NCBI RefSeq assembly: GCF_000147335.1
Contig: NC_014501.1
Span: forward strand, 2,185,501 to 2,249,500
Direction of reading: 5' to 3'
DNA: 64,000 nucleotides
Origin: Gloeothece verrucosa PCC 7822
Lineage (GTDB): Bacteria; Cyanobacteriota; Cyanobacteriia; Cyanobacteriales; Microcystaceae
The notes below the pieces were generated by a model. That model saw only the letters and a list, made by a program, of their open reading frames with translations, ran no database searches and was not told where the DNA came from. Position 1 is the stretch's first letter, and each line of letters opens with the position of its first letter. A program made the translations under genes and the position numbers. Shown here in pieces: positions 43,408 through 52,697 of the stretch.

Positions 43408-44769
43408 TTAAACCCAAATATCTGAGGTAACATCACCTCCAGGATACCGTATTTCATGAGCGCGGGCAGGACCGTTGGGTTCTTGGCCAAAATCAACGCA
43501 GAAATTTTCATTAATTTCCATGCCGCCATTTTCTGAATCACAGTCAATCAGAAAAAGAGTAGAACCGGACGATGCTAAATCCGGATAAAATTGGTTATCC
43601 CAGCTACTAAACAAAGAGTCAGTGACATACAAGCGTTTACCATCTAAACTCAACTGTAACATCTGAGGCCCCCCGGCAATTTTACGCCCTTTAATGGTTT
43701 CTCCTCGACCCAATAACCCGCCACACCAGACTTGTGCAGTTAATTTTGGATGTTTCGGATCGCTGATATCGTATTGACAAATATTGCCATGTAGCCAGTT
43801 AGAAAAATAGAGATATTTATCATTCAAAGAAATCAGTAAATCGGTAATCAAAGAAGGTACCGGTATCGGCCATCCTTCAACATTTACTGAAGGAATATCA
43901 ATAATTTTTTCCACTGTCCAATGACCATTATTTTTCCACCAATGCCAAATATTACTACTTAAAGCCGCGCCCACAAAACCCTCGGTACTATCGGGGTTAT
44001 GATGAAAACGAACTTCTAGAGGAATTAAACCTTCTTCTCCGAGATCTACACTTTGCAAAATCGAATGAGTTGACCAGTCCCAAAAATGAAGTTTTCTGCC
44101 ATAATTACCGGCTTTGACATCTTCAAGATCAAACCCAGGATAATAAGTTTTAGGAGCGCCCCATTCACTACTGACCATGATATTATGACGCGGCTGATAC
44201 CAAAAGTCATAGTTAAAACTCATTCCCTCAGCATTTTTTTCCCAGTGTCCAACAAGATCAAAGTTTTCATCCAGCAACAAAAAACCCCCAGGTCCGTTAC
44301 CAACGCTATCTCCTAACATAGAAATCATGACTGTACCATTAGCTAAACAATGGACGGTGTGAGGGGCGCTTAAATTCGTTTTGGCTTTGATTTCTTCGGG
44401 TTCGATAATTTTATGAATTTTTGGAGCGCGTTGCTCTTGGGTATCAATAATATAAATGCGCGTCGAACGTTGACCCGGAATAATTAAAAAACGTCTCGAT
44501 TTACTCGCATCTCCATGACAAGAACTACAAGCATTCCAGCCAAAATGATGTAATTCATCACCTATATAAGGCATCTGAAGACGATGAATCACTTGGGAAT
44601 AAGTCGGCGAGTTGGGATCGACATCTATCGTCGCTAAATAATCGGGTGCTTCTATGGATGTTCCTGTATAGAGAGCCACTGTATAAATAATTTTTTCTCG
44701 GTCTGCTTTCATAGCGGCTTCTACAGAAGCATAACCCGGTCCACAGCAGGAGTGATGGTCTTGACTCAT
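43408..44769 (-). CDS. Selenium-binding protein / methanethiol oxidase family
   Basis: A 453-residue SBP56 family protein. The family forms a beta-propeller; human SELENBP1 and bacterial MtoX oxidise methanethiol to formaldehyde, hydrogen peroxide and sulfide with a metal centre. Landmarks: HHSCCGPGYASVEAAMKADREKI at the start, HHFGWNACSSCHGD (containing the Cys that binds selenium in family members), LSAPHTVHCLANG, and the C-terminal PNGPARAHEIRYPGGDVTSDIWV. No signal peptide, unlike MtoX, so it is probably cytosolic. It lies 40 bp upstream of rraA on the same strand. Confidence 0.92.
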   Translation of the reverse strand: MSQDHHSCCGPGYASVEAAMKADREKIIYTVALYTGTSIEAPDYLATIDVDPNSPTYSQVIHRLQMPYIGDELHHFGWNACSSCHGDASKSRRFLIIPGQRSTRIYIIDTQEQRAPKIHKIIEPEEIKAKTNLSAPHTVHCLANGTVMISMLGDSVGNGPGGFLLLDENFDLVGHWEKNAEGMSFNYDFWYQPRHNIMVSSEWGAPKTYYPGFDLEDVKAGNYGRKLHFWDWSTHSILQSVDLGEEGLIPLEVRFHHNPDSTEGFVGAALSSNIWHWWKNNGHWTVEKIIDIPSVNVEGWPIPVPSLITDLLISLNDKYLYFSNWLHGNICQYDISDPKHPKLTAQVWCGGLLGRGETIKGRKIAGGPQMLQLSLDGKRLYVTDSLFSSWDNQFYPDLASSGSTLFLIDCDSENGGMEINENFCVDFGQEPNGPARAHEIRYPGGDVTSDIWV

Positions 44770-45013
44770 AAATACTGATGAACGTAATGATATAAAGTTA
44801 ATTATATAATGTTGAACACTGGAGCATTATATATAAAAACCTTGTTTATAGGATAAATTTATTACTAGAGTTGATTGACTATTTAATCAAGAAAAATTAT
44901 TTTAATTAAAAGCTGAATTATCTCTGTTGGTGGCTCGATTAAACGCAGCCGAGCCAAGCACAGCGATCAATTTTTCCCCCTTAAAATGCTTCCTAGTAAC
45001 TCGGTTATCTTCT

Positions 45014-46357
45014 ATGCCAGAATCCATTTATAAAAAAGCGGCTCTACCAGTCATTATCATTAGCGTGATCATGGTGATCATTTCCTCTGTGCGATGGTTT
45101 GACCACAAAAATAAAGTTAATACTGTAATTTTGGCAACAGCGAGTCAAAAGGGGCAATATTACGCCTTTGGAAAAGCTTTATCCAAGGTAGTCAAAAAAC
45201 ATAATCCCAAGATTAACATCGAAGTTATTCCCAGTGAAGGGTCACAGCAAAATGAGCAATGGTTACAGCAGCAAAAAGTGCAATTAGCCCTCCTTCAAAG
45301 TAATACCCCTCTGAGTGCCTCTCTTGACGTGGTGAGTTTTTTGTTTCCTGAAGTGTTTCATTTAGTAGTCCGTTCTGATGCGGAAATTAAGCGTGTTAGT
45401 GATTTAAAAGGGAAAAGAATAGCTTTGATGCGGCCAGGAAGTGGTTCTTATAGTTTATTTTGGGTATTGAGTCATCATTACGGCTTACAGGCATCAGATT
45501 TTACGGCTTTACCGATGTCCTCACAGGAAGCATTTCAAGCCCTAGAAACGGGGAAAGTAGACGCGATGTTTCAGGTGATAGCACTGGGTAACTCACAGAT
45601 GACCAAACTGCTACGAAATCCCAAAATTAAGCTAGTGCCTATTGATCAGGGAGCCGCCTTACAACTATCAGTACCGGCTCTAGAAAATACCAAAATTCCC
45701 AAAGGAGCTTATAACGGGGCAATTCCTATTCCTCAGACAGATTTATCAACAGTTAGTGTCAGGGCGATTTTAGTAAGCCATAATCAAGTTGATTCGAATT
45801 TAATCTATGAGATAACTCGCATTTTATACGAATCTCGTAATGAATTAGTCAAAGAAAATGTACAAGCGGCTATGATTGCCGCAGCGAATTCTAACAATCA
45901 GATGGGTTTTGCCTTTCACCCTGGGGCACAAGCTTATTTTGATCAAGATCAACCCAGTTTTATCGTTGAATACGCCGAACCCATTAGCTTAGGACTTTCT
46001 GTCGTCCTACTCTGTGTGTCAGGATTATTGCAATTGCGGGTGTGGATACAGGGAAAACAAAAAAATCGCGCCGATGTTTACAACTTACAACTAATTGAGT
46101 TAATTGAAAAAGTTAATCAGGCAAAAAATATTAAAGAACTAAAAGAAATTCAAAAACAATTATGGGATATCTTTGAAAAAGTCATTGTGGATCTAGATTG
46201 TGATCGCATTTCGCCAGAATCGTTTCAATCCTTTACCTTTCCTTGGGATGTTGCCCTAAAGACAATTCATCATCGAGAAACCCTCTTAAGCACAGGAATC
46301 ACAAATGGCTCTTTTTCTGACTCTCAATTGTCGAAAATTGCAGAAAAAGATAGTTAA
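45014..46357 (+). CDS. TAXI family TRAP-type solute-binding protein, membrane-anchored
   Basis: A 447-residue protein of the TAXI (TRAP-associated extracytoplasmic immunogenic) family. An N-terminal hydrophobic segment (PVIIISVIMVIISSV) anchors it, then the binding domain from ILATASQKGQYYAFGKALSKVV to about residue 320, with VSDLKGKRIALMRPGSGSY. A second membrane segment follows (ISLGLSVVLLCVSGLLQLRVWI) and a C-terminal cytoplasmic helical part (~100 residues) after it. ATG 45014 is taken as start; the frame extends to TTG 44927. No TRAP permease genes are adjacent, so it may be a sensor. The ligand is unknown. Confidence 0.82.
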   Translation: MPESIYKKAALPVIIISVIMVIISSVRWFDHKNKVNTVILATASQKGQYYAFGKALSKVVKKHNPKINIEVIPSEGSQQNEQWLQQQKVQLALLQSNTPLSASLDVVSFLFPEVFHLVVRSDAEIKRVSDLKGKRIALMRPGSGSYSLFWVLSHHYGLQASDFTALPMSSQEAFQALETGKVDAMFQVIALGNSQMTKLLRNPKIKLVPIDQGAALQLSVPALENTKIPKGAYNGAIPIPQTDLSTVSVRAILVSHNQVDSNLIYEITRILYESRNELVKENVQAAMIAAANSNNQMGFAFHPGAQAYFDQDQPSFIVEYAEPISLGLSVVLLCVSGLLQLRVWIQGKQKNRADVYNLQLIELIEKVNQAKNIKELKEIQKQLWDIFEKVIVDLDCDRISPESFQSFTFPWDVALKTIHHRETLLSTGITNGSFSDSQLSKIAEKDS

Positions 46358-46381
46358 GCCCTATAAAGACTGCGTATCAGC

Positions 46382-47788
46382 TTAAGAGCATTTTTGTTCT
46401 TCTTTGGAGAATTTGAAAAGCTTTAAAACCTCAGACAAAGAGTGACTCTTTTCCTCATCAACAAAAAACAGAGGCAACAAAGCCGCTAATCTTACCAGAG
46501 TCGATAAAATAAACAAGCCTAGAAAGCCACCCCCAACATGGCTCTGGGCCATAAAACCCCCTACAGTAGTTCCTAAAGCCCCTGTAACACCAGCAACCGC
46601 CGCCGCCGTACCAAAATAAAGAGCATAATTTTCCACTCGAACAATGCCCAACTGTAAATTATTGAGGCATAAATCAATGGCAATTCCCGACCCACTCATC
46701 AAAATATGTAACAAAGGCAGCCACAGCACCAGGGATAAAGTATCACTCCCCACCCCTAACCACAAAAGCGGGATAAGAGCAACAACAACACCAACTAACA
46801 ATAAAATCGGACGATTACCAATTCTATCAGCCTGCTTTCCCCACCAGGCCAACACCAGCAAATTCGTAGCCGCCACTAAACTATTGTAAAGCGTTACCGA
46901 AGTAACATTGATCTTCAAAGAATCGAGCATATAAATATTAAAAAAAGGATTACTGAGGTTGATTGCAAACATCCAGACGCTAAAATAACACAGGAAGATC
47001 AAAAAGTTTTTATCCTGTAATAAATTAACTCCATTCCCATGAGAATCAGCCCCATTTTCATCAATATTTTGTGCTTTTTCCTTAAGCTCTTGCGGGTTCA
47101 CATCGGTCATAAAATACTGATATCCCGAACTGATCACACCAGCGAAGATGCCCACCATCAAAAAAACGCCATAGCCTTGAATGCTTCCCCCCGGCCAATG
47201 GGTGATTCCTAAGCCCATGATCGGAACACAAATCATACCGGTTAAATTGCCTGTGCGATTGCGAAAAGCAAAATACCGCCCCCGTAGCTGTCGCGGGACT
47301 AAAGACCCTATCCAACTTAACCAAGAAGCACTGCCAAAAGCCCCTAAAAAATTGCTCAGTAGAACGATCGCCAGCACTAAACGGATGAGAAAATGGGGGT
47401 CTGTATGTTGCCAATTGGCCCAGATAATTGCCGCTACCACCACCAGCCAACACAAGCGGGCGGGTAAATAGACCAAAGCATTGTACTTAAATCGGCTCTT
47501 GGTTCGGTCTGCTAGATAAGCCCCCAAAGGTTGCAGCAAATTCACGAACATGGGGATTGAAGCTAACATTCCCATTTCAATTGCAGTGGCTTTAAGCTCC
47601 ACTAAAAAGTTCGTTAATAAAACACCTGCGCTGACGCTGGTAAAAATAGTAGCGTAGACCGCGTCTAAGGTAGAAGCTTCGAGACTGGTTCGTATTTCCT
47701 CCTTAGTAATTTTTGAAGAGAAAGTAGTAGTTAGAGCCTTTTCTGTTTCGTTCAGGGTTAGGGATTGTGATAATGTCTCAATCTCCAT
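46382..47788 (-). CDS. Major facilitator superfamily transporter
   Basis: A 468-residue protein with about twelve membrane segments typical of MFS carriers. The loop after the second helix reads LADRTKSRFKYN, a variant of the MFS motif GxxxDRxxRR, and the symmetrical position has WWGKQADRIGNRP. A polar stretch between helices 6 and 7 (ELKEKAQNIDENGADSHGNGVN) is the central loop. Substrate cannot be inferred. It is convergent with the TAXI gene (24 bp gap), and starts with ATG at 47788. Confidence 0.85.
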   Translation of the reverse strand: MEIETLSQSLTLNETEKALTTTFSSKITKEEIRTSLEASTLDAVYATIFTSVSAGVLLTNFLVELKATAIEMGMLASIPMFVNLLQPLGAYLADRTKSRFKYNALVYLPARLCWLVVVAAIIWANWQHTDPHFLIRLVLAIVLLSNFLGAFGSASWLSWIGSLVPRQLRGRYFAFRNRTGNLTGMICVPIMGLGITHWPGGSIQGYGVFLMVGIFAGVISSGYQYFMTDVNPQELKEKAQNIDENGADSHGNGVNLLQDKNFLIFLCYFSVWMFAINLSNPFFNIYMLDSLKINVTSVTLYNSLVAATNLLVLAWWGKQADRIGNRPILLLVGVVVALIPLLWLGVGSDTLSLVLWLPLLHILMSGSGIAIDLCLNNLQLGIVRVENYALYFGTAAAVAGVTGALGTTVGGFMAQSHVGGGFLGLFILSTLVRLAALLPLFFVDEEKSHSLSEVLKLFKFSKEEQKCS

Positions 47789-48250
47789 CAGAGAAGGGGG
47801 ATGTTCAATGGCGACACAATCATTGTTTTGGATACTCAGATTTAGACCTCCTTTTTATATCTTTTTAAGCATGAAAAACGGCTAGATATAATTATTTTGG
47901 CTATATTTTTTTCTTTTAAGCAAGCTGAACAATAATCAAAAAAACATCTATCATGAAAAATTTGATTTTTTAATATTATAAATTTTTCTACCATCAGTGT
48001 CGTCAACAAAAATACGGATTCTTGTTTTCTTCGCTAGGATTTTGACGGCTTAGGCATCTATCTATTTAATTAATTTTGCTCATTCGCTAGGTTAATGTTG
48101 AGTCTCCTTAAAACTCCATGAGCTTACGGTTGTTTTTCAGGGTTAGCAGCTATTCGCAAACTAGCTAGATTAAATAAAACTTAAATTTATTGCTCTCTAA
48201 ATTGTTCAGAAAAAAACTATTTTATTAATTATTTCTTGTTTTTAAATTCG
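47789..48250. other. Gene-free stretch upstream of a PEP-CTERM remnant
   Basis: About 460 bp of AT-rich DNA. It holds the promoter region of the MFS gene and, probably, the degenerate 5' part of the PEP-CTERM gene whose C-terminus is at 48251-48496. I could not find a signal-peptide frame, an RNA gene or a clear repeat in it. Confidence 0.45.
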
Positions 48251-48496
48251 ATGGGATTACCCAAGCTATATAATAATATGGCGGCTAACGGACAGAAAAC
48301 CGTTCTCAATTATTGGGATGTGGTTGATAGCAATGGTAAGGTTCATCGCTACTATGATGTGGCAGGGTTTCCTGGCGGTAGTGTGGGATTGCAACCTGTT
48401 CCCGAACCCCTGACTTTTCTGGGTGCAGGTGCGGCTCTGAGTTTTGGGAGTTACTTTAAGCAAAAACTCTCACAAAAGCAGAAAAAAACTCGTTAA
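48251..48496 (+). pseudogene. PEP-CTERM protein remnant (C-terminal end only)
   Basis: About 81 codons remain. The end is a typical sorting tag (VPEPLTFLGAGAALSFGSYFKQKLSQK), and the preceding ~45 residues (VVDSNGKVHRYYDVAGFPGG) look like the end of an exported domain, but no signal peptide precedes them. A PEP-CTERM tag without a signal peptide cannot be exported, so this is most likely a 5'-truncated gene. The frame can be extended to TTG 48236, which does not help. Confidence 0.65.
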
Positions 48497-48548
48497 AAGC
48501 TGAAATAATCACGTTTTTCGACTTTTATGCTCTAATAAGTAAGATTTT

Positions 48549-48576
48549 GGGGGGTTACGCTGTGGCTAACCCACCC
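48549..48576. repeat. Interspersed palindrome-like repeat
   Basis: GGGGGGTTA and TAACCCACCC pair with one bulged base around CGCTGTGGC. The pattern (GGGTTACGCT...TAACCCACCCTAC) is a common intergenic palindrome type in cyanobacteria as I recall; a degenerate relative lies at 55112-55146. Confidence 0.55.
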
Positions 48577-48627
48577 TACAATTGAGCTATGAATGTCCGA
48601 ATTTAAGCGTAAATTCTGAACTCTATA

Positions 48628-50109
48628 ATGAATCAGTCCCTATATCCGTCTCTTTATCAAATTAATACCCGTCTCTGGTTTAATCGCTTATCTCGTGAAT
48701 TGGGTCACCCGATGACCCTTGATGATATTCCGGATAAAGAACTGGATAGACTAGCCGCATTAGGATTTGAATGGATTTACTTTCTCAGCGTATGGCAAAT
48801 AGGAGAAGCAGGACGGAACATTTCTCGTACTAAACCCGAATGGTTAGCCGAATATCGCGAAGTTTTACCCGATTTACAAGTAGAAGATATTTGTGGTTCG
48901 GGATTTGCTATTACCGGTTATACTCTCAATTCTAAATTAGGAGACTCAAACGCTTTAGGACGATTGCGGGACCGCCTGCATCAACGAGGATTAAAATTGA
49001 TCTTAGATTTTGTTCCCAATCATACCGCCCTTGATCATCCTTGGGTTGAGGAACATTTAGATTATTATATTGCTGGTACCCCCTCTCAACTGGCCCAAAA
49101 GCCCAATAATTATATCAAACTAGATTTATCTGGAGGTTCCGAGATTCTCGCATTCGGTCGAGACCCCTACTTTGATGGATGGCCGGACACGCTACAATTA
49201 AACTACGGCAACCCCTCACTCCAAGCCGCCAGAATCGAAGAATTATTACACATAGCCCAATGGTGTGATGGTTTACGTTGTGACATGGCCATGCTCATTT
49301 TACCCGATATTTTTCAAAAAACTTGGGGAATTGAGATGGAACCCTTTTGGAGTAAAGCTATCCAAAAAGTGCATCAGCAATATCCCGCATTTGTTTTCAT
49401 GGCAGAAGTTTATTGGGATATGGAGTGGAGATTACAACAAGAGGGATTTGATTACACCTATGATAAACGACTTTATGACCACCTACGTTATGGAGTCCCT
49501 CGTCCTGTTCGAGAGCATTTCTGGGCGAATTTAGATTATCAACCTAAATCCGTGCGATTTTTGGAAAACCATGATGAACCAAGGACCGCAAAAACCTTTG
49601 CGCCGGATGTACATCAAGCCGCAGCCATCATCAGTTTTCTTTGTCCGGGTTTGCGCTTCTTGCATCAGGGACAATTAGAAGGTTGGCAGACCAAAGTCAC
49701 TGTTCACCTCTGTCGAGGTCCAGAAGAAGAAACCGACCCAACTTTAGAAACCTTTTACTCTCAGTTGTTAGCCTGTCTGCGCTTAGATATATTTAGGAAT
49801 GGAACTTGGCAATTGCTCGAATGCCAACCCGCATGGGAAACTAATTGGACTTGGGATTGTTTTATTGCTTTTGCTTGGACAGCACAAAATGGACAACGGG
49901 CGATGGTGGTGGTGAATTATGCGGCTAATCAGAGTCAGTGTTATGTTAAGCTACCTTGGTCAGATCTTGCTGGTAAAAGGTTCGAGTTAAAAGATTTAAT
50001 GAATCCGGTTAGTTACGATGTCTATGGGGATAATTTACTCTCCACAGGATTCTATTTAGATTTATCAGCTTGGGGCTACCATGTTTTTCAAATTGTAGAG
50101 AGTATTTAA
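48628..50109 (+). CDS. GH13 alpha-amylase family enzyme
   Basis: A 493-residue cytosolic GH13 glycosidase. The (beta/alpha)8 barrel residues are visible: nucleophile D219 in GLRCDMA, acid/base E260 in FMAEVYW, and the stabilising Asp D316 in ENHDEPR; the early DFVPNHTALDHPW is also conserved. The C-terminal ~100 residues form the usual beta-sandwich. The absence of a signal peptide suggests action on internal glycogen, maltooligosaccharide or a related alpha-glucan. The precise activity (amylase, phosphorylase or transferase) is not clear. Start ATG; no glg or tre genes nearby. Confidence 0.88.
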   Translation: MNQSLYPSLYQINTRLWFNRLSRELGHPMTLDDIPDKELDRLAALGFEWIYFLSVWQIGEAGRNISRTKPEWLAEYREVLPDLQVEDICGSGFAITGYTLNSKLGDSNALGRLRDRLHQRGLKLILDFVPNHTALDHPWVEEHLDYYIAGTPSQLAQKPNNYIKLDLSGGSEILAFGRDPYFDGWPDTLQLNYGNPSLQAARIEELLHIAQWCDGLRCDMAMLILPDIFQKTWGIEMEPFWSKAIQKVHQQYPAFVFMAEVYWDMEWRLQQEGFDYTYDKRLYDHLRYGVPRPVREHFWANLDYQPKSVRFLENHDEPRTAKTFAPDVHQAAAIISFLCPGLRFLHQGQLEGWQTKVTVHLCRGPEEETDPTLETFYSQLLACLRLDIFRNGTWQLLECQPAWETNWTWDCFIAFAWTAQNGQRAMVVVNYAANQSQCYVKLPWSDLAGKRFELKDLMNPVSYDVYGDNLLSTGFYLDLSAWGYHVFQIVESI

Positions 50110-50133
50110 GAGTTGACCGAGAAAGGAGAGAAA

Positions 50134-50185
50134 CTAATGACTAATGACTAATGACTAATGACTAATAACTAATAACTAATGACTA
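50134..50185. repeat. Heptanucleotide tandem repeat (TAATGAC/TAATAAC)
   Basis: About seven copies of TAATGAC or TAATAAC, the reverse complement of the units at 3720-3788. The array touches the stop codon of the small minus-strand gene that ends at 50186. Confidence 0.8.
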
Positions 50186-50446
50186 CTAACTATTCAGTTG
50201 CCAGCATTGTATTAACCAGTTTTCTAGCATTTCTCTAGGAGCTAAAAATTGATGGAGAACACTTTGTAGTTGAATAGCGGCATAAGCGTTATCTACCCTC
50301 ACCCAAAATTTTCCTTCAGGTGTCCAACCACAAGAGATAGCAAGGGACTGTAATCTTTTAAATATTCGACTATTTATTTGAGGAGGAACATCAATTAAAA
50401 CTTTGGTTTGTGGAGATAGATGTGTCTGATTTAAGGGTGTAAACAT
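50186..50446 (-). CDS. Small hypothetical protein
   Basis: An 86-residue protein, soluble, with a mixed alpha/beta pattern (TKVLIDVPPQINSRIFKRLQSLAISCGW, then FWVRVDNAYAAIQLQSVLHQFL). I do not recognise it. Its stop TAG lies at the edge of a heptamer repeat array. It has an ATG start and stands alone, convergent with the GH13 gene. Confidence 0.55.
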   Translation of the reverse strand: MFTPLNQTHLSPQTKVLIDVPPQINSRIFKRLQSLAISCGWTPEGKFWVRVDNAYAAIQLQSVLHQFLAPREMLENWLIQCWQLNS

Positions 50447-50892
50447 TGCAAGCCTCGTAATGATTTCAGGGTTGGCTATTCGTTTTCTTGCTCACCAAGG
50501 GAGTTTATTTTCATTATCTACTTATTTATATCGATAACCGATCTAATTTCTTAAAAATGATAGTTTTGATACACTATTCAAGAATTGTAATAAAACTATA
50601 TTTTTAGCTGGTAAAACAACCTAAAAGTTGTTTTAGTTCGGCGATAGTAAATAAATATTATTTTTGAATTTAAGCAGCTTATTATAATAGAGCGATAGTC
50701 ATGCGACTAAGGACAGAGTTTTCTAGCTTTAGGTAACAGTAAATAAGTTAGGTATATTACACTAAAATATATATAAATGTATGAGAACCTTTCCTGTTAC
50801 TAAATAAATCTTCATGGCCGCCAAAGTCAATAAATCAGCTATAGTTTAATTAAAAAAGCTCATAATATAAATATTTAGTGGGATTGAACATT
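50447..50892. other. Gene-free AT-rich stretch before the lipid kinase gene
   Basis: About 446 bp without open frame, RNA gene or strong inverted repeat. It presumably carries the promoters of the small minus-strand gene and the lipid kinase gene. Confidence 0.5.
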
Positions 50893-51786
50893 ATGACTAA
50901 ACGGGCACTTTTAATGGTTAACCGCTATGCTCGCAAGGGACAGAAAAGCCTAGCGCAGGCAGTTGATGCTTTAAATGAACTAGATTTTGAGTTAATTACT
51001 GTACCCATCAAGAGTTGCCAAGAACTTGCAGAATCAGTTCATAAGTATGGGCCCCACGTAGATACAATAATTGTGGGAGGGGGAGATGGTACCCTTAACT
51101 CAGTAGTAGATAGTTTACTGGAACAGCAACTGCCTTTAGGAATATTACCACTAGGTACAGCTAATGATTTAGCCCGTACTCTTTCTATTCCTCTATCTAT
51201 CCCCGAAGCTTGTAAAGTAATTGCACAAGGCCAAACAAAATTAATTGATCTCGGTTGGGTAAATGGGAAATATTTTTTTAATGTCGCTAGTATGGGACTC
51301 AGTGTAGACATTACTGAAAAATTAACCAAGGGAGCAAAACGGCGTTGGGGAATTTTAGCCTATGGATTTACTGCGCTACAGGTACTAAGTCAAACTCGTT
51401 CTTTTTCTGCCGAAATTCGTCTCAATGGAGAAAATTTTCCGGTCAAAACTATTCAAATAGCCGTCGGTAACGGGCGTTATTATGGAGGAGGGATGACGAT
51501 AGCCCAAGAGGCCACTATTGATGACCAAAAACTAGATTTATATAGTCTAGAACTTAAATCTTGGTGGCAAATTTTTCCTTTATTATGGAGTTTTCCTCAA
51601 GGACAGCATGGGTTACTGCCTTGGGTACGAACTCTCAGAGGAGAAGAAATCGAGATTAATACTCGTAAATCTCTGTCCATTAATACTGATGGAGAATTGA
51701 CCGCTTCTACGCCTGCTAAGTTTCGAGTCATTCCTAAAGCCTTGTCGGTTTTTGTGCCAAATATAGCTGAAGCCGCTACGGATTAA
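50893..51786 (+). CDS. Lipid kinase of the YegS/DgkB (diacylglycerol kinase-like) family
   Basis: A protein of 297 residues with the diacylglycerol kinase catalytic domain. The nucleotide loop GGGDGTLNSVVDSL starts at about 62; PLGTANDLARTL and the late VGNGRYYGGGMTIAQEATIDD are further conserved motifs, and DGEL near the end is the family signature. The likely reaction is ATP-dependent phosphorylation of a lipid such as diacylglycerol. ATG 50893 is preferred; a GTG at 50878 gives five more residues. A terminator after it is not clear, but one for the convergent gene lies at 51823. Confidence 0.9.
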   Translation: MTKRALLMVNRYARKGQKSLAQAVDALNELDFELITVPIKSCQELAESVHKYGPHVDTIIVGGGDGTLNSVVDSLLEQQLPLGILPLGTANDLARTLSIPLSIPEACKVIAQGQTKLIDLGWVNGKYFFNVASMGLSVDITEKLTKGAKRRWGILAYGFTALQVLSQTRSFSAEIRLNGENFPVKTIQIAVGNGRYYGGGMTIAQEATIDDQKLDLYSLELKSWWQIFPLLWSFPQGQHGLLPWVRTLRGEEIEINTRKSLSINTDGELTASTPAKFRVIPKALSVFVPNIAEAATD

Positions 51787-51822
51787 TGATTTGTCTTTTG
51801 GATGAGAGCATGAGTGCTATAT

Positions 51823-51853
51823 AAAAAATTCCCTCCCCAATATAGGGAGGAAT
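51823..51853 (-). terminator. Rho-independent terminator of the DUF2808 gene
   Basis: On the minus strand TTCCTCCC pairs with GGGAGG-type bases (stem CCTCCC/GGGAGG plus a bulge) and is followed by AATTTTTTAT. It lies about 78 bp after the stop at 51931. Confidence 0.75.
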
Positions 51854-51930
51854 GAAGTTAAGCGAATTAAATCCAACGCTGTATCAAATTTTCAACCAAT
51901 GAGTTTTCTATCTCTATTTTCTGTCTCGAA

Positions 51931-52419
51931 TTAATTTGCGTCAGTCTGAATTCTGACTGTACCAATTGGGAGATTTCCTACCTGTGGATCAATCACTTTA
52001 CCCGATACTTGATAAAGCCAAATATTGTTCCATTGATCAATATGAACATCTTTCAGCTTTACTGATAACGTCGTTGAGGTTTCTACCGGTTTAGCAAAAG
52101 TGACAACGGCTTCTTTCGTTTTAGTGTCGATCAAGGCATGGGTTTCAATTGGTTTACCGAATTCATCCTTAACTTGGATATCTTGAATGTTATCTATTCC
52201 ATCAGGAAGTGTAATCAAAAGCTGGCTTAATGCTCGTCCTTCGACGCGCAACTTAAAGTAATGATTAGCTCCTTGAACTCTTCCAAGACTTGGGTAAGCT
52301 ACGCTATTAGTGATGTAAATCCCGTTGTCTGTTGGTAGAGAAATGGAATTGATAGCACTAGCGGCACTTGCTAGAGTCAAAATTCCAGATAACACCGTTA
52401 ATCCGAGCAGTTGTTTCAT
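51931..52419 (-). CDS. DUF2808-type exported protein
   Basis: A 162-residue secreted protein with a signal peptide (MKQLLGLTVLSGILTLASAASA). The mature part matches what I know of DUF2808, a small beta-rich cyanobacterial family: HYFKLRVEGRALSQLLITLPDGID, then DIQVKDEFGKPI and VTFAKPVETSTTLSVKLKDV. Periplasmic or outer-membrane-associated location is likely; function is unknown. It is followed by a good terminator at 51823-51853, so it is transcribed alone. Confidence 0.75.
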   Translation of the reverse strand: MKQLLGLTVLSGILTLASAASAINSISLPTDNGIYITNSVAYPSLGRVQGANHYFKLRVEGRALSQLLITLPDGIDNIQDIQVKDEFGKPIETHALIDTKTKEAVVTFAKPVETSTTLSVKLKDVHIDQWNNIWLYQVSGKVIDPQVGNLPIGTVRIQTDAN

Positions 52420-52697
52420 TGGTTTTTTTGGGGGTTTAGTCTCGTCCTATTTCTAATAATAACAATATTTAATATAGAGCGATCACAAATGTTATTTATA
52501 CTTATCAAAAATGTTACAAGATGATGATATTTAACGAGTTTAGCTTTAGGATCAAATAGTTTACATTACAGCTTAAATAGTGATTTACTGAGCATAATTT
52601 CTTAGACAATCAAGTAAATATTCACTGATAAATTCTCTTAGCTTCTAAGCTGTAGCAAAAGGCACAAATTTTCCGAAAGACTTTTCAGCTAAAGCGG

